Numbered from the stretch's first letter, positions 6,868 through 14,462 are shown. The stretch: DNA of 64,000 nt from Pseudomonadota bacterium (GCA_023451375.1 JAEXZS010000097.1:62001-126000), one strand, 5' to 3'. The notes: generated by a model from the sequence alone, not told the origin. Numbers and translations are program-made.

Positions 6868-7425
6868 TCAGGCGACGCGGAACCGCGCCCCCGGCAGCAT
6901 GGGGAAGGTCACCAGCGACACCTCCCACAGCTCCACCCCGCTCAGCACCCGCAGCCGGCCCTGACGCCGCGCCCGCGCGGTGCGATAGCCGATCGACAGC
7001 CCGTCCATCGCCCCCGCCCGGCTCAGCGCCCGGGCGAAGCGCGCCTCGGGCGACCAGTCCTCGATCCGTCCGCGCACGAACAGCCCTCGCGCGTCCTCGG
7101 CGATCTCATCCCAGACCCCCACCACCGCGCGCCCCTCATGCTGGTGCAGCATCCGCACGCCCTCGGCTCCGGTCTTCGCCAGGCTCTCCGCGAACGCCCC
7201 CGCCTGCACCACGTCGCCGTTCAGGTCCGCCACGCCCCACAGCGAAGCGTAGCCCTCGATGACCAAGGCTCCCGCATTCTCCCTCCCCTTCATGGGGAGG
7301 GACGGCGAGGCGCCGGCCGAGCCCGGGTGGGGAAGTTCACACCCGCACAGCCCCTTTCGGGCCCCACCCCGATCGCTCCGCGATCGCCCCTCCCCATGAA
7401 GGGGAGGGAGAATTCCCTGCCTCAT
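6868..7425 (-). CDS. GTA gp4-like prohead protease (S78 family) with an in-frame repeat insertion at its N-terminus
   Basis: The protease core starts near residue 50 at ALVIEGYASLWGVADLNGD. It contains His in RMLHQHEGRAVVG and Ser in GLSIGYR, the expected His/Ser pair of HK97-type prohead proteases, which process the capsid scaffold. The best start is the ATG at 7425, which overlaps the gp3.5 stop in an ATGA. That gives 185 residues, of which about 46 (after M-R-Q) are encoded by a 138-bp palindromic element. An ATG inside the element (7293) would give 141 residues but has no clear ribosome-binding site. Sequence cannot tell whether the extension is tolerated, cleaved or skipped. Confidence 0.85.
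   Translation of the reverse strand: MRQGILPPLHGEGRSRSDRGGARKGLCGCELPHPGSAGASPSLPMKGRENAGALVIEGYASLWGVADLNGDVVQAGAFAESLAKTGAEGVRMLHQHEGRAVVGVWDEIAEDARGLFVRGRIEDWSPEARFARALSRAGAMDGLSIGYRTARARRQGRLRVLSGVELWEVSLVTFPMLPGARFRVA
7276..7413. repeat. Palindromic repeat family D inserted in the protease gene
   Basis: A 138-bp element with perfect 26-bp terminal inverted repeats (7276-7301 and 7388-7413). Each arm contains CCTCCCCTTCATGGGGAGG or its complement. Internal nested dyads include CGATCGCTCCGCGATCG and CCCCACCC/GGGTGGGG. The length is exactly 46 codons and no in-frame stop is present in the gp4 frame. Confidence 0.85.
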
Positions 7426-7649
7426 CCCGCCTCCAGCCTCCGCTCGATCCGCTCCACCGCCGCCGCCGTCGCCTCCCCTTGCGCCTCCAGCCGCGCCAGC
7501 CGTTCGGCCACCAGCCTTTGCTCCCCGACCCGCTGCTCCAGCGTCGCGATCCGCGCCGCCGCCCCGCCGGCCCACAGCAGCCCCGCGATCGTCTGCACCG
7601 CCAGCGCCGCGATCAGCGCCGCCGGCATCTTCCTCGGATGTTCCATCAT
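7422..7649 (-). CDS. Small membrane protein at the GTA gp3.5 position
   Basis: A 75-residue protein with one hydrophobic helix (residues about 9-30, ALIAALAVQTIAGLLWAGG) followed by a charged coiled coil (ATLEQRVGEQRLVAERLARL and on). RcGTA-type clusters carry a small gene of this kind between portal and protease. The start is ATGATG; the first ATG (7649) overlaps the portal stop by four bases, while the second would begin at 7646. The stop TGA overlaps the ATG of the prohead protease. No function is established from sequence. Confidence 0.75.
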   Translation of the reverse strand: MMEHPRKMPAALIAALAVQTIAGLLWAGGAAARIATLEQRVGEQRLVAERLARLEAQGEATAAAVERIERRLEAG

Positions 7650-8809
7650 GCCCCGACCCCGGCCATCCGCCGCCGTTCCTCGTCCGTCAGGAAGCTCGCC
7701 GCCGCCAGCCGCGCCCACAGGGCGTCCCGTTCGGGCTGCAGCGCCGCGACCGCGTCCAGGTCCGGCCGCACCTCGCAGCCGGCGAACCGCTCGCCCAGCC
7801 ACCCCGTCATCGCCCCCGCCGCCTTCCTCACCAGCGGGATCACCGTCTGGCGCCAGAAGGCCGCGTTGGCCTCGCGATAGTTGGCGTAGGTCGCGTCCCC
7901 GGGTATCCCCAGCAGCTGCGGCGGCACGCCGAAGGCCAAGGCGATCTCCCGCGCCGCCGCGTGCTTCCCCGCCGTGAAATCCATCTCCGCCGGCGTCAGG
8001 CTCAGCGGCTTCCAGTCCATGCCGCCTTCCAGCAGCACCGGCCGCCCGGCGTTCGCCGTCCCGGCGTAGTTCTCGTCCAGCTGCGCCTTCAGCGCCTCGA
8101 ACTGGTCGTTGGTCAGCCGCTCCCCGTCCCGCGCGCCATACACCAGCGCGCCCGACGGTCGCGCGGCATTGTCCAGCAGCGCCTTGTTCCAGGCCCCGGC
8201 CGCATTGTGCGCGTCCACGCCCTGTGCCGCCGCCTCCAGCGGGGACAGGCCGTACCAGTCGTCCAGCGGGTGCCACAGCTTCAGGTGCATCACCGGCGCC
8301 CAGCCGTCCGCCGCCCGCGCGATCCGCACCGACCGCCCATCGACCGAATAATCCCACGCCTCGGGCCAGCCCGACCGCCCCGGAACCACCTTCACCCGAT
8401 CGGACCGCAGCGCCCACAGCTCGTCCGGCGCATCCAGGTCGCCGGTCGCCTCGACATAGGCGTTGCCCGACACCTGCAGCGCCCCGTACAGCGCCTCCAT
8501 CAGCTCGGCCCCCGACTGCTCGGGATTGGGCCGCCGGATCAGCTTCGCCAACGGATGGGCGTCGTCCCTGACGCCCCCCGCGAACACCGCCAGCGGCGCC
8601 GAGGCCGCCGCCTCCGCGATCATCCGCACGCAGCGATAGGCCACCGCGTTGCGCTGATACCCCTCGCGCGCCAGGCTGGCGTAGTCGTTCGGCGTCCACC
8701 GGGGCCTTCCCACGGACGAGAAGGCCGCCACCGCCCCCGCCCGGCTCGCCTTCGCCTCGGGCGCGGCCGCCCGCCCCCGCCGTCCGAACGGCCATCGCAT
8801 CGAAACCAT
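7646..8809 (-). CDS. GTA gp3-like portal protein (HK97 type)
   Basis: A 387-residue portal protein. The start MVSMRWPFGRR at 8809 has GGGAG six bases upstream, outside the repeat element; the frame is open further upstream only because the repeat lacks stops. Family segments include NDYASLAREGYQRNAVAYRC, PLAKLIRRPNPEQSGAELME, VMHLKLWHPLDDWYGLSPLE, and the C-terminal LAFGVPPQLLGIPGDATYANYREA. It forms the dodecameric DNA channel at one capsid vertex and binds the terminase. It overlaps gp3.5 by four bases and lies 196 bases from the terminase, most of that gap being repeat. Confidence 0.92.
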   Translation of the reverse strand: MVSMRWPFGRRGRAAAPEAKASRAGAVAAFSSVGRPRWTPNDYASLAREGYQRNAVAYRCVRMIAEAAASAPLAVFAGGVRDDAHPLAKLIRRPNPEQSGAELMEALYGALQVSGNAYVEATGDLDAPDELWALRSDRVKVVPGRSGWPEAWDYSVDGRSVRIARAADGWAPVMHLKLWHPLDDWYGLSPLEAAAQGVDAHNAAGAWNKALLDNAARPSGALVYGARDGERLTNDQFEALKAQLDENYAGTANAGRPVLLEGGMDWKPLSLTPAEMDFTAGKHAAAREIALAFGVPPQLLGIPGDATYANYREANAAFWRQTVIPLVRKAAGAMTGWLGERFAGCEVRPDLDAVAALQPERDALWARLAAASFLTDEERRRMAGVGA

Positions 8810-8830
8810 CGCAATCTCCCTGAAACCTGA

Positions 8831-9007
8831 ATCCTCCCGGCAAAGCGGGGGAGGGGGACCGCGTAGCGGTGGAGGGGGCGGACGCCGCACCGACGTGGAA
8901 ACCGGAATCACGGAACCTCTCGGTCAAACCAAGTCCGGCTCCGCCCCCTCCAGCACACGTCGCGCGGTCCCCCTCCCCCGTTCCGCTACGCTCCACGGTG
9001 GAGGATC
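8831..9007. repeat. Palindromic repeat family A, copy 2 (between terminase and portal)
   Basis: A 177-bp element with ends AATCCTCCC and GGAGGATC. It contains the family core GGTGGAGGGGGCGGA and the reverse core CGCGGTCCCCCTCCC. Its right end covers bases of the terminase stop codon (TGA, 9008-9006), so the element supplies part of that stop. Confidence 0.8.
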
Positions 9008-10178
9008 AGATCACCCGTATCCTCGGCCCTTCCGACCGGTCCTCCAGCATCAGCCGCGTGATCCCCCACACCAGCGCATCGGCGCGGTCCGGGCTCCTGC
9101 CGCCCCCGCACCCCAGCGCCAGCATCTCCTCCTCCAGCGCCGGAAAGTCCCCGCAGTGGACCACCCGCCCCTGTTCGTACAGCAGGGCCACCGGTTCTGC
9201 CCGCGCCGCCTTCGACCGCGACGCATGGACCAGCTTCACCGGCGCGGCGCAGTCCGCCTGCGCCAGCACCGACCGCACCATCTCGCCGCCCTGGTTGCCC
9301 TCGGCCACGATCTCCCGCGCTCCGAAATCCCTCACCGCCTCCGCCACCGCGCCCGCCCATCCGCGCGGCGACAGACCCCTTGCCGTCCGGTCCGCCAGCA
9401 CGAAGGCCCGGCGCTCCTTGCGCCCCACGACCACGATCCCGCACGCGTCCCCGTGGGCGCTCGCCGGCGGATCGACCGCCACCGCCACCCGGTCCAGCTC
9501 GGCCGGCCGCGCGCCCCGCGCCCGCTTCAGATCCTCGATGCGGAACAGCGCGCCCTCGCCCTCGACCACCAGGCCGTCCAGCTCCTGCGCCTCCAGCCGC
9601 GTCCCGCCGTACAGCGCCGTCAGATGCGCCAGGAAGCCCGGCGCCAGGTTCGCCGCATTGGCCGCCGTCCCCGCCCGGTCCGTCACCGTCCCCGCCTCGG
9701 CCATCAGCCGCCGCAGCGCCGGGATCGGCCGGGGCGTCGTCGTCACCGCCAGCTTCGGATCATTCCCCAGCCTCAGCCCGAACCTCAGGTTCGACAGCAC
9801 CGCCTCCGGCTCCCGCCAGGCGCAGAACTCGTCGGCCCAGGCCCCGTGGAACTGCGGCCCGCGCAGGCTGTCGGGGTCTTCCGCCGAAAAGGCGTAGGCG
9901 GCCGAGCCCGTGTCGGGCCAAACCAACCGTCGACGCCCGGCTTCCCACCGGGGCCGGTCGCCCGGATCGGCCAGCGCCTTGATCCCCGACGGCCCCTCGA
10001 CCATCACCTCGCGCACATCATGCAAGGCGGGCCCGACCAGGGCCAGGTTCACCAAGCTCTTGCGTGCCATGGTGTCGATCCACACCGCCCCGGCGAAGGT
10101 CTTGCCCGACCCCCGACCGCCCAGCAGCAGCCACGTGCGCCAGTCAGGTCGCGTGGGCTGAACCTGGTGATCGTTCAC
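9006..10178 (-). CDS. GTA gp2-like large terminase (DNA packaging ATPase/nuclease)
   Basis: The motor that packages host DNA into GTA heads. Walker A is GGRGSGKT, near residue 20 from the GTG at 10178. GAWADEFCAW resembles the Walker B/adenine region. The nuclease half contains VAVDPPASAHGDACGIVVVG and the family ending SPDRADALVWGITRLML. The GTG at 10178 gives 390 residues and a 35-base overlap with gp1. The frame is open to an ATG at 10325 (439 residues), which would overlap gp1 by 182 bases. The true start may lie between, since family N-termini usually precede Walker A by more than 20 residues. Confidence 0.9.
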   Translation of the reverse strand: MNDHQVQPTRPDWRTWLLLGGRGSGKTFAGAVWIDTMARKSLVNLALVGPALHDVREVMVEGPSGIKALADPGDRPRWEAGRRRLVWPDTGSAAYAFSAEDPDSLRGPQFHGAWADEFCAWREPEAVLSNLRFGLRLGNDPKLAVTTTPRPIPALRRLMAEAGTVTDRAGTAANAANLAPGFLAHLTALYGGTRLEAQELDGLVVEGEGALFRIEDLKRARGARPAELDRVAVAVDPPASAHGDACGIVVVGRKERRAFVLADRTARGLSPRGWAGAVAEAVRDFGAREIVAEGNQGGEMVRSVLAQADCAAPVKLVHASRSKAARAEPVALLYEQGRVVHCGDFPALEEEMLALGCGGGRSPDRADALVWGITRLMLEDRSEGPRIRVI

Positions 10179-10569
10179 CCGCGCCTTGCGAAGCTCCCGC
10201 CTCAGCGGCGCTCCCTTCAGCGTCTCGAGCTCGCTTTCTCTCGATGATGGTGTCGAGCCGATCGCAGTGAGCGGCCAACTCGCGTCGCAGGCGCTCGTCT
10301 TCCTCGGGGTCGTAGATCCGTCCACCCATCTCGTCCTCTTCGCTGTCGGCGACGAGACGCGGTTCCAGCGCGGCCACCGCCTTGGCCGCCCGCGCGATCA
10401 CGCCGACCGCCCGCGCCAGCTTCTCGGCCTCCGCCACGCCCTCGACCTTCGGCGCGTCGCAGACGGCGTCCAGCGCCTCGTCCACCTTCGCCTTCAGTCG
10501 TGCGCAGACATGCCCCAGCCAGCCGGCGCTCTCGCCCCCGGCCCCCGTCTCGTCCCCATTTCTCGCCAT
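10144..10569 (-). CDS. GTA gp1-like protein, probable small terminase
   Basis: A 141-residue, mostly helical charged protein (start MARNGDETGAGG), with EGVAEAEKLARAVGVIARA and RLRRELAAHCDRLDTIIERK as predicted helices. It is the first gene of the cluster. In R. capsulatus the gene at this position encodes the small terminase that helps load DNA. An upstream ATG at 10626 would add 19 residues lacking family character. It overlaps the large terminase. The upstream 125 bases up to the YcgN gene must hold the operon promoter, but no confident promoter motif was seen. Confidence 0.7.
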   Translation of the reverse strand: MARNGDETGAGGESAGWLGHVCARLKAKVDEALDAVCDAPKVEGVAEAEKLARAVGVIARAAKAVAALEPRLVADSEEDEMGGRIYDPEEDERLRRELAAHCDRLDTIIERKRARDAEGSAAEAGASQGAGERSPGSAHAT

Positions 10570-10668
10570 GAACCAACCATAGCGCACCAGCGTCCTCAGG
10601 CGCGTCGATCGCCTCGAGAAAAGCACAAGCCCATGATTTCGTTGAATTCAGACCAGCGTCATTATGAG

Positions 10669-10686
10669 GGTTCGCCGGCCCGAACC
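10669..10686. terminator. Small hairpin downstream of the YcgN gene
   Basis: GGTTCG and CGAACC form a 6-bp stem around CCGGCC, eight bases beyond the YcgN stop and about 100 bases before gp1. There is no T run, so it is a weak terminator candidate that would insulate the GTA operon from the upstream genes. Confidence 0.35.
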
Positions 10687-10693
10687 GGCGCCG

Positions 10694-11146
10694 TCAGCCC
10701 CGCTCCAGCGCCCACTCCGGCGCCTCGAAATCCAGCGCGTCCTCGGGCGCCTTCAGCGACAGCTCCGAGATCGTCTGCCCCCGCACCGACACCCCCGCCG
10801 CGTGCACCGTCTCCCGGTCGCCCGACACCAGCGGATGCCACCACGCCAGCGGCCGCCCCTCGTGGATCCGGCGATAGGCGCACGACTTCGGCATCCACTC
10901 CAGCGCCTCGATGTTGCCGGGCGTCAGCTTGATGCAGTCCGGCACGTGCTTCTTGCGGTTCGCATAGTCCGCGCAGGCGCACCTCTCCGGATCGAACAGC
11001 TTGCAGTGCACCCGCGTCGGGATCACCTCCCCGGTGTCCTCGTCCTCGAACCGCACCACGCAGCACAGCCCGCACCCGTCGCACAGGCTCTCCCACTCGC
11101 GCGGGTCCATCTCGGCCAGGGTCTTGGTCTGCCAATAGGGCTGCAT
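10694..11146 (-). CDS. YcgN family cysteine-cluster protein (UPF0260)
   Basis: A 150-residue protein starting MQPYWQTKTLAEMDPREWE, followed by LCDGCGLCCVVRFED. The spaced cysteines (CDGCGLCC, then HCKLFDPERCACADY and VPDCIKL) match the YcgN/UPF0260 family, which probably binds a metal or an iron-sulfur cluster; the function is not established. The start was chosen for its match to the family N-terminus; the frame extends upstream into the SMR gene. It lies 41 bases after the SMR stop on the same strand and may share its transcript. Confidence 0.88.
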   Translation of the reverse strand: MQPYWQTKTLAEMDPREWESLCDGCGLCCVVRFEDEDTGEVIPTRVHCKLFDPERCACADYANRKKHVPDCIKLTPGNIEALEWMPKSCAYRRIHEGRPLAWWHPLVSGDRETVHAAGVSVRGQTISELSLKAPEDALDFEAPEWALERG

Positions 11147-11187
11147 CGGCGCCTCATACGCCGCGAAGCCGGCGAAGTCGCGGCGTT

Positions 11188-11526
11188 TCAGTGCGAAACG
11201 GCTCTGGAAAACAGGTTGATGACCACCACCCCGCCCACGATCATCGCCAGGCCGACCACCGCCGGCAGGTCCAGCCGCTGCTTGAACAGCACCAGGCCGA
11301 TCAGCGAGATCGCCACCACGCCCAGCCCGCTCCAGATCGCATAGGCGATCCCCACCGGCATCTGCTTCAGCGCCAGGCTCAGCAGGTAGAAGGCCGCCAG
11401 GTAGCAGACCGCCATCCCCAGCGTCGGCCATAGCCGGCTGAACTGCTGGGACTTCTGCAGCAGGGTCGTCCCCGCCACCTCCAGCCCGATGGCGCCCAGC
11501 AGCGCCGCCCAGGTGGCCGGGCTCAT
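11188..11526 (-). CDS. Small multidrug resistance (SMR/EmrE-type) transporter
   Basis: A 112-residue protein with four hydrophobic helices. The conserved membrane glutamate lies in GAIGLEVAGTTLLQKS (helix 1), and the SMR signatures GIAYAIWSGLGVV and PAVVGLAMIVGGVVVINL follow. Such proteins exchange protons for cationic drugs or guanidinium-type compounds. The ATG overlaps the stop of the TetR gene (ATGA), so the regulator and pump are translationally coupled. Substrate cannot be inferred from sequence alone. Confidence 0.9.
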   Translation of the reverse strand: MSPATWAALLGAIGLEVAGTTLLQKSQQFSRLWPTLGMAVCYLAAFYLLSLALKQMPVGIAYAIWSGLGVVAISLIGLVLFKQRLDLPAVVGLAMIVGGVVVINLFSRAVSH

Positions 11527-12101
11527 GCGTCGTTCCCCGTGATCGCATGTCCGGGCGTCAGCAGCGACAGCAGCGCCTTCCGCTGCGCCTGCGACACCTG
11601 GTGCGTCCCGAACAGGTCCGACATCCACAGCCCGTCGGCGATCAGCCTCAGCATCAGGGCGTCGTCCGCCCCCACCGGATCGCTGGGATCGTCCGTCTTC
11701 ACCCGCTCGATCCAGCCGTTCCAGCGCTTGGCCAGCGTCGGCTCGATGGCGCAGGCGGCCAGCACCACCCGGCCGATGCTGACGTCCTGCGGCGTCACCG
11801 GCTCGTTCACCGCCGCCCGCAGATAGGCCCGCGCGTTGCGGCCATAGGGCTCCGGATCGCGCGCCGCCTCCGCCAGGATGGCGTCGGTGTGCAAAGCCCC
11901 CAGGTGATCCATCATCCCCTCCAGCAGGGCGATCTTGGTCGGGAAATGATGCAGCAGCGCGCCCTTGCTGACGGTCGTCCGCGCCGCCACCGCATCCAGG
12001 GTGAAGCCCGACGCGCCCAGTTCGGCGGCCACCTCCAGGGCCCTGTCGATGATCTGGGCGCGGGTGTCGTCGGGCGCGCGGCGGCGGGCTGAGCTGTCCA
12101 T
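11523..12101 (-). CDS. TetR family transcriptional regulator
   Basis: A 192-residue regulator. Residues about 10-60 are a TetR helix-turn-helix (RAQIIDRALEVAAELGASGF, then TVSKGALLHHFPTK); the remainder is a helical ligand-binding domain. The ATG at 12101 gives the standard length; the upstream frame reaches into a repeat and is discounted. It is the first gene of a two-gene unit with the SMR pump, which it most likely represses, and a dyad upstream of its start is a plausible operator. Confidence 0.9.
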   Translation of the reverse strand: MDSSARRRAPDDTRAQIIDRALEVAAELGASGFTLDAVAARTTVSKGALLHHFPTKIALLEGMMDHLGALHTDAILAEAARDPEPYGRNARAYLRAAVNEPVTPQDVSIGRVVLAACAIEPTLAKRWNGWIERVKTDDPSDPVGADDALMLRLIADGLWMSDLFGTHQVSQAQRKALLSLLTPGHAITGNDA

Positions 12102-12110
12102 GCGCTTACA

Positions 12111-12126
12111 TACCGGCTGGACGGTA
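12111..12126. promoter_or_regulatory. Candidate TetR operator
   Basis: TACCG at 12111-12115 and CGGTA at 12122-12126 form an inverted repeat around GCTGGA, centred about 17 bases upstream of the TetR start. An ACGGT copy follows at 12127-12131 (AACGG, T). Position and symmetry fit autoregulation; binding is inferred. Confidence 0.5.
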
Positions 12127-12143
12127 ACGGTCAACTCCCCAAA

Positions 12144-12311
12144 GATCCTTCCCCGCCTGCGGGAGAGGGGGACAACGGAGTGGTGGAGAAGGCGGACGTC
12201 CCGCAGACCTTTCCAGTGGAATCTCGACCCCACACCCCCTAGATCATGCCCGTTTCCGCCCCCTCCACCTCGCTCCGCGCGGTCCCCCTCCCCGCTTCGC
12301 GGTGGAGGATC
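12144..12311. repeat. Palindromic repeat family A, copy 3 (upstream of ABC-F gene)
   Basis: A 168-bp element with ends GATCCTTCC and GGAGGATC. It contains GGTGGAGAAGGCGGA and TCCGCCCCCTCCACC plus CGCGCGGTCCCCCTCCC. Its right end provides the only GGAGG upstream of the ABC-F start. It separates the TetR promoter from the ABC-F gene. Confidence 0.8.
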
Positions 12312-12320
12312 GAAAGTCAG

Positions 12321-14141
12321 ATGGCAGCCAGACCCCCCCTCGTCGCCCTCAAGGATGTCCGCCTCCAGGATGGTCCCCGCCCCCTGTTCGACGGCGTCGA
12401 CCTCGCGGTCGAACCGCGCAGCCGCGCCGCCCTGGTCGGCAGGAACGGCGCCGGCAAGTCCACCCTGATGAAGGTCGTCATGGGCCTGATCGAGCCCGAC
12501 AGCGGCGACCGCTCCGTCCAGGCCGGCACCCGCTTCGCCTATGTGCCGCAGGAGCCGGTCATCACCGGCGACACCCTGCTGGACTACGCCGCGTCCGGCG
12601 AGGCCGAACCCTGGACCGCCGAGGCCTGGCTGACCACCTTCGGTCTAGATCCCGCCAAGTCCACGCAGGGCCTCTCCGGCGGCGAGACCCGCCGCGCCGC
12701 CCTGGCCAAGGCCTTCGCCGAAGAGCCCGACCTGCTGCTGCTGGACGAGCCCACCAACCACCTCGACATCCTGGCCATCGAACTGCTCGAGAACGAGATC
12801 CTCCAGGCGCGCTTCGCCGTTTTGGTGGTCAGCCACGACCGCGCCTTCCTGAACCGCGTCACCGACACGGTCCATTGGCTGGAGGGCCGCCGCGTCCGCA
12901 CCCTGAACAAGGGCTTCATCGAGTTCGACGACTGGTCCGCCAAGGTCATGGAGGAAGAGGCCGAATCCCTCCGTCGCCTGACCAAGAAGATCGAGGCCGA
13001 GACCTACACCTTCTACCGCTCCATCACCGCCCAGCGCACCCGCAACGAGGGCCGCGCCCGCGCCCTGATGGCCATGCGCGCCGACCGCGCCGAACGGGTC
13101 AAGGACCTGCCGCGCGAGCTGAACCTCGGCGTCGATTCCGGCGCCGTCTCCGGCAAGCTGGTCGCCGACATCAAGGGCGTGTCGAAGGGCTTTGGCGAGC
13201 GCACCCTGTTCCGCAACCTCACCACCCGCATCATCCGCGGCGACCGCCTGGGCATCGTCGGCCCCAACGGCGCGGGCAAGACCACCCTGGTCAAGGTGCT
13301 GCTCGGCGAGCTCGCCCCCGACGAGGGAACCGTCCGCATGGGCGCCAACCTCGAGCCCGTCTACCTCGACCAGTCGCGCGAGGGGCTGAGGTCGGACATG
13401 AGCCTGTGGGACGCCCTGACCCCCGGCGGCGGCGACAGCATCCTGGTGCGCGGCCGCTCGATGCACGTCGCCGCCTACGCCAAGGACTTCCTGTTCCAGG
13501 AAGCCCAGCTGAAGCAGCCCATCTCCACCCTGTCCGGCGGCGAGCGCAACCGCCTCCTGCTGGCGAGGGCGTTGGCCAAGCCCGCCAACCTGCTGGTCCT
13601 CGACGAGCCGACCAACGACCTGGACATGGACACGCTGGACAAGCTGGAGGAGCTGCTGGAGGGCTACGACGGCACCCTGATCCTGGTCTCCCACGACCGC
13701 GACTTCATCGACCGCCTGGCCACTTCCACCCTGGCCCTGAACGGCCGCGGCGACATCGTCGAGACCCCGGGCGGCTGGACCGACTTCATCCGCCAGAATC
13801 CCGGCTTCCTCCAGCCCGGCGCCAATCCCCGCCCCCAGGACAAGGCCGCCGCCCAGCGCGCCGCCGACAATCCGCCCCCCGCCGCCGCGGCGGCCAGGAA
13901 GACCCCCAAACTCTCCTACAAGGACGCCCGTCGCCTGGAGGAGCTGGAAAGGCTGATCGAGACCCTCCCCGCCGACATCGCCCGCCACGACGCCACGCTG
14001 GCCGACCCCACCCTCTACGCCCGCGACCCCAAGGCCTTCGACGCCGCCATGAAGGCCGCCGAAAAGGCCCGCGCCGACCTCGAGGCGGCCGAGCTGGAAT
14101 GGCTGGAGCTGGAAGAGAAGAAGGCCGCCCTGGCAGGTTGA
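12321..14141 (+). CDS. ABC-F family ATPase (Uup-like)
   Basis: A 606-residue soluble protein with two ABC domains: Walker A motifs GRNGAGKST and GPNGAGKTT, two LSGGE signatures, LLLDEPTNHLD and LVLDEPTNDLD. The linker between the domains carries the helical segment of ABC-F proteins, and the C-terminal about 90 residues form a charged coiled coil as in Uup. ABC-F proteins act on ribosomes; Uup-type members influence translation and genome stability. The ATG at 12321 has GGAGG 12 bases upstream, contributed by the repeat element. A 75-base-longer frame would start inside the repeat and is disfavoured. Confidence 0.93.
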   Translation: MAARPPLVALKDVRLQDGPRPLFDGVDLAVEPRSRAALVGRNGAGKSTLMKVVMGLIEPDSGDRSVQAGTRFAYVPQEPVITGDTLLDYAASGEAEPWTAEAWLTTFGLDPAKSTQGLSGGETRRAALAKAFAEEPDLLLLDEPTNHLDILAIELLENEILQARFAVLVVSHDRAFLNRVTDTVHWLEGRRVRTLNKGFIEFDDWSAKVMEEEAESLRRLTKKIEAETYTFYRSITAQRTRNEGRARALMAMRADRAERVKDLPRELNLGVDSGAVSGKLVADIKGVSKGFGERTLFRNLTTRIIRGDRLGIVGPNGAGKTTLVKVLLGELAPDEGTVRMGANLEPVYLDQSREGLRSDMSLWDALTPGGGDSILVRGRSMHVAAYAKDFLFQEAQLKQPISTLSGGERNRLLLARALAKPANLLVLDEPTNDLDMDTLDKLEELLEGYDGTLILVSHDRDFIDRLATSTLALNGRGDIVETPGGWTDFIRQNPGFLQPGANPRPQDKAAAQRAADNPPPAAAAARKTPKLSYKDARRLEELERLIETLPADIARHDATLADPTLYARDPKAFDAAMKAAEKARADLEAAELEWLELEEKKAALAG

Positions 14142-14163
14142 TCCTCTCGCCTTCAGCTCCCAC

Positions 14164-14242
14164 CGTCCTTCCGGGGCGTCTGACAGCGAGAACGTGGCCC
14201 TGGATCCCGGGTTGTTTCGCTCCGCTCAGCCCCGGAAGGACG
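14164..14242. repeat. Palindromic repeat family B, copy 1 (short form)
   Basis: CGTCCTTCCGGGGC at the left and GCCCCGGAAGGACG at the right form 14-bp inverted ends enclosing a CCTGGATCCCGGG core. It fills most of the 138-bp gap between the convergent ABC-F gene and the small membrane protein, and may serve as a terminator. Confidence 0.75.
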
Positions 14243-14279
14243 ATCTGGGAGCGTCGGAAACCCTGACGGTCGACTGGTC

Positions 14280-14462
14280 CTAGGCCTGGCTCTCGTCCTT
14301 GGTTTCGGCCGTCGTGGCGCCCGGCTTGGCGAGCCGGCTCTGCGCGACGGCCACGACGATGAAGGCGACGATCCCCAGCGGAAGCCACAGCCCGAATTTG
14401 CCGGTCAGCAGGCCGATGATCCCGCACAGGAGCAGAGCGCCGAAAGGTGTGAACCGCTTCAT
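14280..14462 (-). CDS. Small two-helix membrane protein, function unknown
   Basis: A 60-residue protein starting MKRFTPFGALLLCGIIG, with two hydrophobic helices (about 5-22 and 24-42) and a polar charged tail (TTAETKDESQA). It belongs to no family I recognise. It lies between repeat B copy 1 and the divergent esterase gene. The positive N-terminus, hydrophobic profile and clean stop support a real gene, but a chance frame in GC-rich DNA cannot be fully excluded. Confidence 0.55.
   Translation of the reverse strand: MKRFTPFGALLLCGIIGLLTGKFGLWLPLGIVAFIVVAVAQSRLAKPGATTAETKDESQA

Noticed and set aside
7293..7425. Cysteine-containing peptide encoded by the family D element as an independent small gene
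   Set aside because: It has no separate stop before the protease fold and is continuous in frame with it; treated as part of gp4.
1..10569. Interpretation of the structural cluster as a complete prophage
   Set aside because: No integrase, repressor, replication or lysis gene or attachment site flanks it, and the gene order with gp3.5 and gp10.1 is that of RcGTA-type clusters.
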